Shown here one piece after another: positions 33,005 to 43,290 of a stretch of 64,000 bases of DNA. The stretch spans positions 620,001 to 684,000 of the forward strand of contig CP045205.1 in assembly GCA_009363175.1 (NCBI GenBank). Direction: 5' to 3'. Numbering within the stretch: position 1 is the first letter of the stretch; the number at the start of each line of letters is the position of its first letter. Source of the stretch: Citrobacter telavivensis (GTDB lineage: Bacteria > Pseudomonadota > Gammaproteobacteria > Enterobacterales > Enterobacteriaceae). The translations under genes and the position numbers were made by a program. The notes under the pieces are model-generated. The model did no database searches. It saw only the letters and a program-made list of their open reading frames with translations, and had not been told where the DNA came from.

Positions 33005-33640
33005 TTACGGCTGGGTCTTATCCTGCTTTTCGCGAACTTCACGATACCAGCGCGGGTGATGCTTCTTCGCCCAGGCGCCGGTTACCCAACCTTCCACCAT
33101 TGCCGTAATGGTGCCTTTTACCCACAGCGCGGCGTAAATATGCACCATGATAACCACAATCAGCGCGACGGCGGCAAATGAATGCAGCATTAACGCGAAG
33201 CGGATCACCGGAATGGAGAACGCTGGCGCAAAGTACGGACGCCAGATGATCACACCGCTCACCAGCAGCAGGACCAGGAAGATAATCGCCGCCCAGAACA
33301 CGCATTTCTGACCGAAGTTATACCGCCCGGTGTCGCCCACCTCTTCATTGACGACAATCTTGCGGATGTTCTTCGCCCAGAAGATGTCGTCCCGGTTGAT
33401 CAGGTTGTGGTGCCAGTAACGGAAGAACATGATGATGAACGAGGCAAACATGATGACGCCTACGAACGGGTGCAGAATACGCGCCAGTTGCGGTGTCCCC
33501 ATGATTTGCATCAGCCAGTTGAAGGACGGGAAGAAAAAGCCCAGTCCGCTCACCGCCGCCAGCACGAAGCAGAAGGCGGTGACCCAGTGGTTGATGCGTT
33601 CCGGCGCCGTGTAGCGCACGATGGTGTCACGTTTTTTCAT
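33005..33640 (-). CDS. fdoI: Formate dehydrogenase-O, cytochrome b556 subunit
   Basis: FdoI is the membrane subunit that passes electrons from the periplasmic FdoGH dimer to quinone. The 211-residue protein has four hydrophobic helices. Heme-ligand histidines are in RINHWVTAF, LHPFVGVIMF and LHSFAAVALIVVIMVHIY. The length equals that of E. coli. Its start overlaps the fdoH stop by four bases. In K-12 fdhE follows immediately; here a REP-like hairpin and an unrelated operon follow. Confidence 0.97.
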   Translation of the reverse strand: MKKRDTIVRYTAPERINHWVTAFCFVLAAVSGLGFFFPSFNWLMQIMGTPQLARILHPFVGVIMFASFIIMFFRYWHHNLINRDDIFWAKNIRKIVVNEEVGDTGRYNFGQKCVFWAAIIFLVLLLVSGVIIWRPYFAPAFSIPVIRFALMLHSFAAVALIVVIMVHIYAALWVKGTITAMVEGWVTGAWAKKHHPRWYREVREKQDKTQP

Positions 33641-34542
33641 TTGCGCACCTCATCGTCTTTCTCTTCATGCAGGTTGTTTTCTTCCTCATCCGCACGGTTC
33701 GGACCGACACCGACATAGTGGAAGATGCTGGCCGCAAAGGTCGCAGCAAAGCCGACCGCTGCAAGAGGCTTCCAGATCCCTTTCCAGAATTTCACGGTAG
33801 CGCTGATTTCCGGGTTCTCCGGCAGACCGTGATACAAATTCGGTTTGTCGGCATGGTGCAGCACATACATCACGTGCGTCCCCCCAACGCCCGCCGGATC
33901 GTACAGGCCTGCATTGTCGTAACCGCGGGTTTTCAGCTCTGCCACGCGCTCGCCTGCCAGCGTTTTCATATCCTCTTTAGAACCAAAGTGGATAGCACCC
34001 GTTGGGCAGGTTTTCACGCAGGCCGGCTCCTGGCCGACGTTCACGCGGTCAACGCACAGCGTACATTTGTAGACGCGGTTGTCTTCCGGGTTTAGTCGCG
34101 GCACGTCGAACGGGCAACCGGCGATGCAGTAACCACAGCCGATGCACTGCTCGGACTGGAAGTCGACAATCCCGTTGGCATACTGAATGATAGCCCCTTC
34201 CGCCGGACATGCCTTCAGGCAGCCCGGATCGGCGCAGTGCATACAGCCATCCTTGCGGATCAGCCATTCCAGTTTGTCGTTCTGCTCCACTTCCGAGAAG
34301 CGCATCACCGTCCACGATTTGGCGGTTAAGTCCGCCGGGTTGTCATACACCCCGACGTTGCTACCGATTTCATCACGGATGTCGTTCCACTCTGAACAGG
34401 CCACCTGACAGGCTTTACAGCCGATGCAGGTGGTGACGTCGATGAGCTTCGCCACCTCTTCCTGATGGTCCCGCGCACGCGGCGCGGGGGTGAAACCGTT
34501 AGTCGCGGAACGACGGATAATGTCTTGCGATTGATAAGCCAT
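33637..34542 (-). CDS. fdoH: Formate dehydrogenase-O, iron-sulfur subunit
   Basis: FdoH carries four [4Fe-4S] clusters and transfers electrons from FdoG to FdoI. The 301-residue protein shows the cysteine clusters CIGCKACQVAC, CMHCADPGCLKAC, CIGCGYCIAGC and CTLCVDRVNVGQEPACVKTC. A single C-terminal transmembrane helix (about 255-277, IWKPLAAVGFAATFAASIF) anchors it at the periplasmic face. It has no Tat signal and is exported with FdoG. It is 12 bases downstream of fdoG. Confidence 0.98.
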   Translation of the reverse strand: MAYQSQDIIRRSATNGFTPAPRARDHQEEVAKLIDVTTCIGCKACQVACSEWNDIRDEIGSNVGVYDNPADLTAKSWTVMRFSEVEQNDKLEWLIRKDGCMHCADPGCLKACPAEGAIIQYANGIVDFQSEQCIGCGYCIAGCPFDVPRLNPEDNRVYKCTLCVDRVNVGQEPACVKTCPTGAIHFGSKEDMKTLAGERVAELKTRGYDNAGLYDPAGVGGTHVMYVLHHADKPNLYHGLPENPEISATVKFWKGIWKPLAAVGFAATFAASIFHYVGVGPNRADEEENNLHEEKDDEVRK

Positions 34543-34554
34543 AAGTCGTCTCCG

Positions 34555-37500
34555 TTACACCTTTTCCACGTTCACCAGGAAGGACTTAAATTCCGGCGTT
34601 TGTGAGTTTGCATCGCCCACCGACGGCGTCAGGGTATTCGCAATAAACCCTTTCTTCGCCACACCTTCATAGCCCCAGTGAATGGGTATACCGATAGTAT
34701 CGATATCCTTACCGTCTGCCTTCAGCGTGCGAATACGCTTGGTCACCACTGCTTTGGCTTTGATATAGCCGCGGTTAGAGGAGACTTTAACGGTATCGCC
34801 ATGCGCGATACCGAGCTTGTTCGCCAGCGTCTCGCCTATCTCCACAAACTGTTCCGGCTGTGCGATGGCGTTGAGCAGCGCATGCTTGGTCCAGTAGTGG
34901 AAGTGCTCGGTCAGACGGTAAGTGGTCCCGACGTACGGGAACTTATCGGCTTTACCCAGCGCTTCGGCGTCGCCCTTAAAGATACGAGCGGCAGGGTTAG
35001 AGATAACGTTCGGATGCAGCGGGTTGGTTCCCAGCGGCGTTTCAAACGGTTCGTAGTGTTCCGGGAACGGCCCTTCTGCCATCTTGTCGAGAGCAAACAG
35101 GCGGCCCATCCCTTCCGGCTGCATGATGAACGGTCCGACATCGCTGCCTGGTGCGGCGGCGCTGTAGTCCGGAATATCCATCCCGCCCCATTTTGCGCCG
35201 TCCCATTTCAGGATTTGGCGTTTTGGATCCCACGGGTTGCCCTGCGGGTCAGCGGAAGCACGGTTGTACAGGATGCGGCGGTTCAGCGGCCACGCCCATG
35301 CCCAGCCCAGCGTATTGCCGAGACCGGATGGATCGGCGTTATCACGACGCGCCATCTGGTTGCCTTCCGGCGTCCAGCTACCGGCGAAAATCCAGCAGCC
35401 GCTGGAAGTGGTGCCGTCGTCACGCAGTTGGGCAAACGAGCTGAGCTGTTGGCCTTTTTTCACGATCACTGCGCCCGTTGCCGGGTCGATGAGATCGGCC
35501 AACGCTTTGCCGTTGCTCTCCATCGCCACTTCTTCCGATGCCGGTTCATGCGGTGTGGAGTAGTTCCAGGTCATGCTCAGCACCTGTTCCGGGTTGGCAC
35601 CGCTCTGTTCGGCATACATCTTACGCAGGCGCAGGAAGATACCGGCCAGGATTTCACCGTCAGTCACCGCGATCCCCGGGGCGTCTGCGCCTTTCCAGTG
35701 CCACTGTAGCCAACGACCGGAGTTGACGATTGAACCGTTCTCTTCGGCGAAGCAGGTGGATGGCAGACGGAACACTTCGGTCTGGATTTTCGATGGATCC
35801 ACATCGTTCGACTCACCGTGGTTTTGCCAGAAGGTGGAGGTCTCTGTGTTAAGCGGATCGATAGTCACCAGGAACTTCAGTTTAGACAGTGATGCAATCG
35901 TCTTGTTTTTGTTCGGGAATGACGCGACCGGGTTGAAGCCCTGGCAGATGTAGCCATTGACCTTACCTTCTTTCATCATCTCGAAGTATTGCAGTACGTC
36001 GTACCCTTTGTCCCACTTCGGCAGCCAGTCAAAGCCCCAGTTATTTTCCGCCGTTGCTTTATCGCCATAGAAGGCTTTCATCAACGAGACGAAGAATTTC
36101 GGGTAGTTGCCCCAGTAGTTGACCTGGTCCTTCAACAGCGGTTTCGGCGTGTTGGCGGTCAGATACGTTTGCAGGTCGGTCTGCTTTTCATTTGGCAACG
36201 TCAGATAGCCCGGCAGGCTTTGCGAGAGCAAGCCAAGGTCGGTCAGACCCTGAATATTCGAGTGACCGCGCAGGGCGTTAACGCCGCCGCCAGCCATCCC
36301 CATGTTGCCGAGCAGCAACTGGATCATCGCCATGGTACGGATGTTCTGCGAACCAATGGAGTGCTGCGTCCAGCCCAGCGCATACAGGAACGACGCGGTT
36401 TTGTCTTTCGCGCTGGTCTCTGCAATGTACTCGCAGACTTTCAGGAAGTCGGCTTTTGGCGTACCGCAGATGTTTTCCACCACGTCCGGCGTGTAGCGGG
36501 AGACGTGGTGTTTCAGCAGGTTCCAGACGCAGCGCGGGTGTTGCAGGGTGGTATCGCGTTTCGCAAAGCCGTTTTCGTCCAGCTCATAGTTCCAGCTGGT
36601 TTTGTCGTACTTGCGTGCATCCGCGTCATAGCCAGTAAACAGACCATCATCGAAGCCAAAATCTTCACGCACGATCAGGCTGGCGTTGGTATAGGCTTCG
36701 GTATATTCGCGGTTATATTTTTCGTTAGTTAGCAGGTACAGGATGACGCCTGACAGGAAGGCAATGTCAGTACCAGAACGAATAGGTGTGTAGAAATCGG
36801 CTACCGACGCCGTACGCGTAAAGCGAGGATCGATCACAATCAGCTTCGCGCCGTTATGAATTTTCGCTTCCATCGCCCAACGGAATCCTACCGGGTGCGC
36901 TTCAGCGGCGTTACCGCCCATCACCACAATAAGGTTGGCGTTCTTGATGTCGACCCAGTGGTTGGTCATCGCACCGCGACCAAATGTTGGAGCAAGACTT
37001 GCTACCGTTGGTCCGTGTCAGACACGCGCCTGGTTGTCGACCGCGAGCATACCGAGCGCGCGGGTAAATTTCTGTGTTAAAAAGCCGGTTTCGTTACTGG
37101 ACGCGGAAGCACACAGCATCCCGGTAGAAAGCCAGCGGTTAACGGTGACGCCATCGGCGTTTTGCGCAATGTAGTTGGCATCGCGGTCTTCTTTCATCAG
37201 CTTAGCGATGCGGTCAAATGCCTCATCCCAGCTGATCTGCTGCCATTTATCCGAGCCTGGCGCGCGGTATTCCGGGAATTTCAGGCGGCTTTCTGAGTGG
37301 ATGAAGTCCACCAGACCGGCCCCTTTCGGGCAGAGCGCGCCACGGTTGACCGGATGGTCCGGGTCACCTTCGATATGGAAGATAGATGCTTTGGCGTTTT
37401 TTGCACCGTCGCCGAGGCTGTACATCAACAGCCCACAACCAACGGAACAGTAAGTGCAGGTATTACGGGTTTCGCGGGTGCGCAGCAGTTTATATTGCCG

Positions 37501-37605
37501 TGTTTCCGCGAGCGCTACGCCGGGCGCAAAGCCCAGTGCTGCCGCCGTGGTGCCTGCCATACCGCCAGCGCAGATCTTAAAGAACTGCCTTCTGCTGACC
37601 TGCAT
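34555..37605 (-). CDS. fdoG: Formate dehydrogenase-O, selenocysteine-containing catalytic subunit
   Basis: FdoG oxidises formate to CO2 in the periplasm using a bis-MGD molybdenum cofactor. The reading frame is interrupted by an in-frame TGA at 37018-37020 (residue 196) that must be read as selenocysteine; the full product is 1016 residues, exactly the E. coli length. The start MQVSRRQFFKICAGG at 37605 provides a Tat signal (SRRQFFK). The N-terminal [4Fe-4S] motif is CTYCSVGCGLLMYS with a later cysteine in ALCPKGAG. Sec is followed by HGPTVASLAPTFGRGAMTNH. Automated annotation may split this gene at the TGA. It is followed by fdoH and fdoI, and fdhD is divergent. Confidence 0.98.
36983..37020 (-). 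promoter_or_regulatory. Selenocysteine codon and SECIS hairpin of fdoG
   Basis: Counting from the UGA, the minus strand has GG at 15-16, a bulged U at 17, an AGCAA/UUGCU stem, loop G23-U24 and CC closing the stem. U17, G23 and U24 are at the positions SelB requires in the fdhF hairpin. The structure therefore predicts efficient selenocysteine insertion. Confidence 0.9.
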
Positions 37606-37797
37606 GGTTTGCTCCTTTTTCGACATTGTCACATCCCTTACACATTCATGTTGGTGAGCGCTCAGGGTGTGGTTGTTATTTTTCTTTGCGGACGGGACCG
37701 CAAAGGTCCAGAATTGGGTCAATTCCCCCCATCCAGGAGGGGCTTGTGACAGAATACCACAATGTTGGTATGTGTGTTCTTATACGGTTAAAAGAAA

Positions 37798-38634
37798 GTG
37801 AATAAGATACATCCAAAAGAAGTTAAAAATGTGATAAATGTCACGAGTTCCCGGCGGATTAACCTTTGGAAACGTGAAGATTTGCAACATCCTCAGCCGG
37901 ATGAGGTAGCCGAAGAGGTGCCCGTTGCGCTGGTCTATAACGGCATTTCTCATGTCGTGATGATGGCTTCGCCGAAGGATCTGGAACACTTTGCGGTCGG
38001 TTTTTCCCTCTCCGAGGGCATTATTGACAACCCGCGCGAGATCTATGGCATGGATGTTGTCCCCTCCTGTAACGGTCTTGAAGTCCAGATCGAGCTTTCC
38101 AGTCGCCGTTTTATGGGACTGAAAGAGCGTCGTCGCGCGCTGGCCGGACGCACCGGCTGTGGCGTATGCGGCGTTGAGCAGCTCAATGATATCGGTAAAC
38201 CCGTACAGCCGCTGCCGTTCACCCAGACCTTTAACCTCGCCAGGCTTGACCACGCGTTAAGGCATCTGAAGGATTTTCAACCCGTGGGGCAACTCACCGG
38301 ATGTACGCATGCTGCGGCGTGGGTGATGCCATCAGGCGAACTGGCGGGCGGACATGAAGATGTTGGTCGACACGTTGCGCTGGATAAACTGCTGGGGCGA
38401 CGCGCTGCGGAGGGGGAAAGCTGGCTGCCGGGAGCGGCGCTGGTCTCCAGTCGCGCGAGCTATGAGATGGTGCAGAAGTCCGCAATGTGCGGCGTAGAGA
38501 TCCTGTTTGCCGTTTCTGCCGCCACCACGCTGGCGGTTGAAGTCGCCGAGCGCTGCAATCTGACGCTGGTGGGGTTCTGTAAGCCGGGCAGAGCAACCAT
38601 TTATACGCATCCACAGCGTTTAGTCGCTGAGTGA
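37798..38634 (+). CDS. fdhD: Formate dehydrogenase sulfurtransferase FdhD
   Basis: FdhD moves sulfur from IscS to the molybdenum cofactor of formate dehydrogenases and is needed for their activity. The protein is 278 residues with a GTG start at 37798 (E. coli 277). The catalytic cysteine motif is GRTGCGVCGVEQ. It is divergent from fdoG across about 190 bases. Residues 1-20 (MNKIHPKEVKNVINVTSSRR) differ from E. coli while the rest is strongly conserved, so the start is supported mainly by length. Confidence 0.96.
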   Translation: MNKIHPKEVKNVINVTSSRRINLWKREDLQHPQPDEVAEEVPVALVYNGISHVVMMASPKDLEHFAVGFSLSEGIIDNPREIYGMDVVPSCNGLEVQIELSSRRFMGLKERRRALAGRTGCGVCGVEQLNDIGKPVQPLPFTQTFNLARLDHALRHLKDFQPVGQLTGCTHAAAWVMPSGELAGGHEDVGRHVALDKLLGRRAAEGESWLPGAALVSSRASYEMVQKSAMCGVEILFAVSAATTLAVEVAERCNLTLVGFCKPGRATIYTHPQRLVAE

Positions 38635-38762
38635 TTTATGTTCAGTTAATTTGAATAAGATGGGCAAATCCTTCCGCTTTTAGTTGTCTGGGTAACGGCC
38701 TATTATTTATCACATCAAGGCACGGTGCCTTACTCAAACAACTAACTTAAAGGGTTTACATC

Positions 38763-38975
38763 ATGAAAAGCATCAAAACTTTTGTCGCAGTTATCGCTCT
38801 CGCTACCTCTTTCGGCGCTTTCGCTGCCCAGTCCGTGACTGCTACCGGTTCGACTCTGGAAAGCACTGAAGCAAAAATCGCAGCCCAGGCTGAACAAGCG
38901 GGTGCAAGTTCCTACAAAATCACACAGGCTTACACCGGTAACCGCGTGCACATGACGGCGGAACTGCTGAAATAA
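38763..38975 (+). CDS. Small secreted DUF1471 (YdgH/BhsA/McbA) protein
   Basis: The 70-residue protein has a signal peptide (MKSIKTFVAVIALATSFGAF-AA) and a single short DUF1471 domain, SVTATGSTLESTEAKIAAQA to NRVHMTAELLK. Members are periplasmic or envelope stress and biofilm proteins (BhsA, McbA, YhcN, YahO). The exact member cannot be named. In K-12 the position after fdhD is held by yiiG, which is absent. Its own terminator follows, and AT-rich sequence precedes the start. Confidence 0.85.
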   Translation: MKSIKTFVAVIALATSFGAFAAQSVTATGSTLESTEAKIAAQAEQAGASSYKITQAYTGNRVHMTAELLK

Positions 38976-38996
38976 GTTCATCTTCATCGTCGAAAG

Positions 38997-39018
38997 AGCG
39001 CCCCTGAGGCGCTTTTTT
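38997..39018 (+). terminator. Terminator of the DUF1471 gene
   Basis: AGCGCC (38997-39002) and GGCGCT (39008-39013) form the stem, followed by a run of T. It lies between this gene and the convergent frvR. Confidence 0.88.
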
Positions 39019-39029
39019 CGTTTCTGCGC

Positions 39030-40775
39030 TTACTGCTTTAATAGCCCGATAAAAGCCTCATATCCCTTTAATTCGCAAATGGTTTCAGCGGGATGACTAC
39101 ACAGCACGCTGGCCAGATAGCTAAAGATTTTTAGCTCATGACGCGCATCGGCGGCAGCGCAGGCGATCAGCACATGGCTCACGGGTTCATTATTGACCTG
39201 AACGGTATGCGCGAGGGTAATGAAGAATCCGCGAAAACGCCGCTTTTGTTCGCTCCAGCAATGGGGGATTGCCAGATGATTGACTATCAGGTTCTCACCT
39301 TCGCCTTCACGGGCGCAGATGCGTTGTGACTCATCGTCGGTAATCTGGTGTTGCGTCACAAGTCGGGTACAAATCTGGCGAATGATGTCGGGCCAGCCTT
39401 CGTTGGGGGTATTTGAATAGTGGAAACTGCCTGATTCAGAAAAGAAACGTTCCGGCTGCTGGCGAATAAAAGCAGTGGCAAGAAAGCTTTTAATTTGTTC
39501 AGTGCCGGCAGAGGAAATGATGTTCTTGATGGTCAGGACATTTTTTAATGATTCATTCAGCAAATAATGGCTGTTATTGACGATCAGTAGCGGTTCCACC
39601 TCCTGACTTATTGAGATCACCTCACCGGGAGTTCGTGCAATGATTACCCGGCAATTTAATACGTCACGCTCAATGGCCTGCTGGTTAATGGTGGCAATTG
39701 CATTTTGATCGGATAACAAAATGATGGGCTGACGCTCATTTTGATGCCGCTCCAGCGCACAGGCAAAGTAGAGCCCGATCAGATCGCTGTCGAACAACGG
39801 GATAGCGAATTGTTCACGCAATAGGGCAATGAAACGCAGGCTCATATCGAACGCGGCGGGCCAGGCGGCTTTCAGGTTATTCATGCTGCTCTGGCGATGT
39901 TCCGGAACCCAGATTGGGGCCGAAACGCATCTGCGCAGGTGATCGGTAATATTATCAACCAGTTGCGTATCAATGATGTTCAACGCGGCGACACCGGGTA
40001 CACGTTGTAGCAAAGAAGCCACAGCGTCGGCAGATATTGTCATTGCCTGCTGTTGCTGCGTTTCCAGCAGTCCAGACAGCGTGTTGAACGCGTTTTCGCC
40101 GAGATAGATCCCGCTCTGCTCTACGATATTTTTTAGCAACGTATGCCGACATTCTGGCCATGCGCGGGTGAGTTGATTACGCAGCGCATAGACCGCCAGT
40201 ACCAGGCTCGCAAGATATTCTCCCGACATCAGCGCAAACGCATCAAGACTTTCGCAGGCGGTGTTGAGTCGTTCAATATTGTCTCGTGTCACGCCAGGGA
40301 GCGGAATTAACAGCGGATCTTTTTTAAGCAGATTCGCCAACAGAACAATGCGTTTTTCTTCAGGTTCATCAATGAAATGGCCAACGCCCGGGCGACTGGA
40401 AAGGCAAAATGCACGTTCATAGCGTTGCTTCAGACGCGAAAGACGATCGGCAACCCAGGTCTCCGGCAAGTTAAGCGAAGCGGCCAACTGTACGCGGGGA
40501 GTAAAGGGATTCAACAGCAGGAGCGCCAGCAACCGGTCATCATTATCATGACGTTGCAGAAGCTGGAAAAAGCTGCGTCTGTCGATGATATCCAGTTGAT
40601 AGCCTGCGCTACCGCCAGGCTGAATACGGGCCTTACCGCTGAGCGTAAAGTTGATGTAATCAATATCGCGCAGGATGGTTCTGCCCGAAACGCCAGTTTG
40701 CCGCGCCAACGCGTTTAGCGAGCAGGGCTGCTGTTCAAGAAGGTCGACGAGCGTTAACTGGCGTTCGCTGAGCAT
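39030..40775 (-). CDS. frvR: FrvR, PRD-containing regulator of the frv operon
   Basis: FrvR is a BglG/MtlR-type activator. The 581-residue protein has an N-terminal winged helix (MLSERQLTLVDLLEQQPCSL, ARQTGVSGRTILRDIDYI), a second HTH (LAASLNLPETWVADRLSRLK), PRD modules in the middle and a C-terminal EIIA-like domain around IVNHLAIPHCWSEQKRRF, where HCW supplies a phosphorylatable histidine. PTS phosphorylation should tune its activity. It is one residue shorter than E. coli FrvR, and its start shares one base with the frvX stop. No frameshift is seen. Confidence 0.93.
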   Translation of the reverse strand: MLSERQLTLVDLLEQQPCSLNALARQTGVSGRTILRDIDYINFTLSGKARIQPGGSAGYQLDIIDRRSFFQLLQRHDNDDRLLALLLLNPFTPRVQLAASLNLPETWVADRLSRLKQRYERAFCLSSRPGVGHFIDEPEEKRIVLLANLLKKDPLLIPLPGVTRDNIERLNTACESLDAFALMSGEYLASLVLAVYALRNQLTRAWPECRHTLLKNIVEQSGIYLGENAFNTLSGLLETQQQQAMTISADAVASLLQRVPGVAALNIIDTQLVDNITDHLRRCVSAPIWVPEHRQSSMNNLKAAWPAAFDMSLRFIALLREQFAIPLFDSDLIGLYFACALERHQNERQPIILLSDQNAIATINQQAIERDVLNCRVIIARTPGEVISISQEVEPLLIVNNSHYLLNESLKNVLTIKNIISSAGTEQIKSFLATAFIRQQPERFFSESGSFHYSNTPNEGWPDIIRQICTRLVTQHQITDDESQRICAREGEGENLIVNHLAIPHCWSEQKRRFRGFFITLAHTVQVNNEPVSHVLIACAAADARHELKIFSYLASVLCSHPAETICELKGYEAFIGLLKQ

Positions 40776-41845
40776 CAGTTCACCTGACGAAAGTCGGTGA
40801 ACGCGTTGACCTTATCTGTCGTCAGCGACATCAGCAGTTCGCGCACCAGCGTAAACAGAGCATCATAGTCCTTCGCGGAAATCATACCGCTGTTGGCGTG
40901 AAGGTAACGGGTGGGTAAACAGAGCGCCGCTACCGGGCGACCACCGCCCATCACGTTATAGCGCCCGCCGTCCGTCGCCCCGGTTTTCATGGTGCAAAAC
41001 TGTACAGGAACAGTACGGCTTTCCGCACTCGCTTTTAACGCAGCAACCAGTTGCTGATTGGGGAAATAACGTTTATCAAACAGCATCAGGCCAGGGCCCG
41101 CGCCCAGTTTCAAGGGGTATTTGATGCTGTCGATGCCGGGCACATCGCCTGCGACCGCCGTATCCAGCACGATAACCACGTCAGGTTTGATATGTTCTGC
41201 TGAGGTTTGCGCCCCGCGCAGTCCGACCTCTTCTTCCACGCTGCCGACGCCGTAAAGCGTAATGTCGGGGTTATCCACCGTCTGTAACAGCTCCGTCATC
41301 AGCGCACAACCGACTCGGTTATCCAGCGCTTTGCCAACGATTTTATCCTCACCCCAGCGGGCAAAGTTCGCTTCCGGGCTAATAAAATCACCGATCGCAA
41401 TGCCGCGTTTTTCCACCTCTTCGCGGCTGTTCGCGCCAATATCAATGAACATATCGTCAAAGGTCAGCGGCTGCTGTTTCTGCTTATCCGTTAAGGCGTG
41501 CGGCGCAACGGAGCCGATGATTCCGGGGATTTTTACGCCTTTGCGGGTGCGAATGGCGACCCGATGGTTCAGCATTGATTGACTCCACCAACTGCCAATG
41601 GTGGTAAAGCGCAGAAAACCATTATCGTCGACATGCGTGACCATAAAGCCAACTTCATCCATGTGACCGACGATCGCGACCTTTGGCCCGCGGTTGCCTT
41701 TGCGGGCGACAAAACTGCCGAGACCGTCAAAGGTAATGTCATCTACGTTGTGCTCCAGCGCGTTGATGAGGATATTACGCACTTCTTGCTCATCACCGCT
41801 GACGGCGCTGGCTTCGCATAATTGCTGAAGTAACTCAATGTTCAT
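40775..41845 (-). CDS. frvX: FrvX, M42-family metallopeptidase
   Basis: FrvX belongs to the M42 glutamyl-aminopeptidase/cellulase-M family of cobalt- or zinc-dependent enzymes. The metal and catalytic residues are seen in VGHMDEVGFMV, KALDNRVGCALM, GVGSVEEEVGLRGA, IVLDTAVAGD and the last histidine in TRYLHANSG. The 356 residues equal the E. coli length with the ATG at 41845, which has GGAG upstream. It overlaps frvB by 11 bases. Its substrate in the frv pathway is unknown; it may be a deacetylase or peptidase acting on an imported PTS product. Confidence 0.93.
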   Translation of the reverse strand: MNIELLQQLCEASAVSGDEQEVRNILINALEHNVDDITFDGLGSFVARKGNRGPKVAIVGHMDEVGFMVTHVDDNGFLRFTTIGSWWSQSMLNHRVAIRTRKGVKIPGIIGSVAPHALTDKQKQQPLTFDDMFIDIGANSREEVEKRGIAIGDFISPEANFARWGEDKIVGKALDNRVGCALMTELLQTVDNPDITLYGVGSVEEEVGLRGAQTSAEHIKPDVVIVLDTAVAGDVPGIDSIKYPLKLGAGPGLMLFDKRYFPNQQLVAALKASAESRTVPVQFCTMKTGATDGGRYNVMGGGRPVAALCLPTRYLHANSGMISAKDYDALFTLVRELLMSLTTDKVNAFTDFRQVN

Positions 41846-43280
41846 GTGCAAGCTCCTGCTGTGCGGCTTTACGTCTGAGCCACAATCCCTTCAGGATAAT
41901 AATCAACGAAATGTTCAGCGCCAGACCGATTGCCAGCACCAGATAAAAGGAACCGACCGGCGACATCAGGCCGATCAGAGGGTCAAAGATACCTAATCCT
42001 GGCGCGAGACGTTTGATTCCGAAGGCGATCACCAGCATGCCGGTTATGCCGCCTGAGAGCGTATTCGCGGTAATCATCGGCAGCGGTGCGGCCAGCGCGT
42101 AGGGAATCGCCGGTTCGGTGGCGACGGTGGCGCCGACCACAATCGCGCTGCTGGCGGCCGCCTTTTCTTGTTGAGTAAACAGTTTTGGCGTCAGGTATGT
42201 CGCGATACCTGCTGCGACGGGCGGCATCAGTGCCACAACGCCGACAATGGCGTACCAGTCATAGATATGTTTTTCCAGCAGCGAAAAGCAGAAGAACCAT
42301 GCGGTTTTGTTGATTGGCCCCCCCATATCAAACGCCAGCATTGCCCCAACGAGGAAGGCGGCACCCATTTTCATGGAGGGCGGAATGGTATTCAGGAAAT
42401 GCAGCAGACCGCCCATGATATCTGACATCACCGGGCCGATGACGTAATACGTTAATACGCCAAACACCAGCAGAGTAACAAACGGGATCAGCATTGAACC
42501 GAGTAGCGGCTGGAGCGCTTTGCCGAGACGGACTTTACGAAACCACAGCACGAAATAACCGATCGCCAACCCCAGCACGACCGCGCCGAGAAATCCCGCG
42601 CCAGACTGAGTGCCGAGCAGCCCTTTATCGTTAGCGAGATAACACACTAAAAATGCCGGAGCAAAGGCGGGTTTATCCGCAATCGACCACGCGATATATG
42701 CCCCCATAATCGGGATCATAAAGGTGAAACCCAGATAGCCGATGGATTCGACAATCCAGGTAAATGACGGCGCGCCTTTCGACATATCGGTATAGGGCAA
42801 GCCGAACTGGACCAGCATATTGGCGATAGCGACCAGGATACCCCCACCAATAACAAACGGCAGCGCAGCGGAAACCCCGGCCATCAGATGGCTCATGATG
42901 CTGCCCTGTTGGACATCCTGTTTACCCAGCTTCACGCCGCTATCTGTGGCAAAAATCTGCGAATGAGAAGGTAATTGCGTGAAAATTTGGTCGATGTTTT
43001 TCAGTGCCTGTGAAATGGCGATCTCATAGACTTTTTTCCCGGCGAAACGCGCCCTGTCTTCACCGCCTAAGCCTCGCCCGGTGGCTAAAATGACATAATC
43101 AGCCGCGGCAATTTCATCCTGCGTCAGGCGGTTTTCGACGCCGCTTGCCCCCTGGGTTTCGACTTTAATGGTATGGCCGAGCGAACGCGCTTTTTGTTCC
43201 AGCGCTTCCGCGACCATGTAGGTGTGAGCAATGCCCGCAGGACAGTTGGTGATTGCCACTAAACGTAAGGATGACTGCAT
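41835..43280 (-). CDS. frvB: Frv PTS fructose-type IIBC component
   Basis: The 481-residue permease has an N-terminal IIB domain with phosphocysteine in ITNCPAGIAHTYMVAEAL (about C13) and a fructose-type IIC domain with about ten hydrophobic segments (about 125-480), including the GGPINKTAWFF loop. It works with FrvA and general PTS proteins to import and phosphorylate an unknown sugar. It is 10 bases downstream of frvA and two residues shorter than the E. coli protein. Confidence 0.95.
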   Translation of the reverse strand: MQSSLRLVAITNCPAGIAHTYMVAEALEQKARSLGHTIKVETQGASGVENRLTQDEIAAADYVILATGRGLGGEDRARFAGKKVYEIAISQALKNIDQIFTQLPSHSQIFATDSGVKLGKQDVQQGSIMSHLMAGVSAALPFVIGGGILVAIANMLVQFGLPYTDMSKGAPSFTWIVESIGYLGFTFMIPIMGAYIAWSIADKPAFAPAFLVCYLANDKGLLGTQSGAGFLGAVVLGLAIGYFVLWFRKVRLGKALQPLLGSMLIPFVTLLVFGVLTYYVIGPVMSDIMGGLLHFLNTIPPSMKMGAAFLVGAMLAFDMGGPINKTAWFFCFSLLEKHIYDWYAIVGVVALMPPVAAGIATYLTPKLFTQQEKAAASSAIVVGATVATEPAIPYALAAPLPMITANTLSGGITGMLVIAFGIKRLAPGLGIFDPLIGLMSPVGSFYLVLAIGLALNISLIIILKGLWLRRKAAQQELAHEH

Positions 43281-43290
43281 AGCCGCTTCC

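Noticed and set aside
34678..35709. Open frame of 343 codons opposite fdoG
   Set aside because: It is a shadow of the conserved selenoprotein gene; no motif or start signal.
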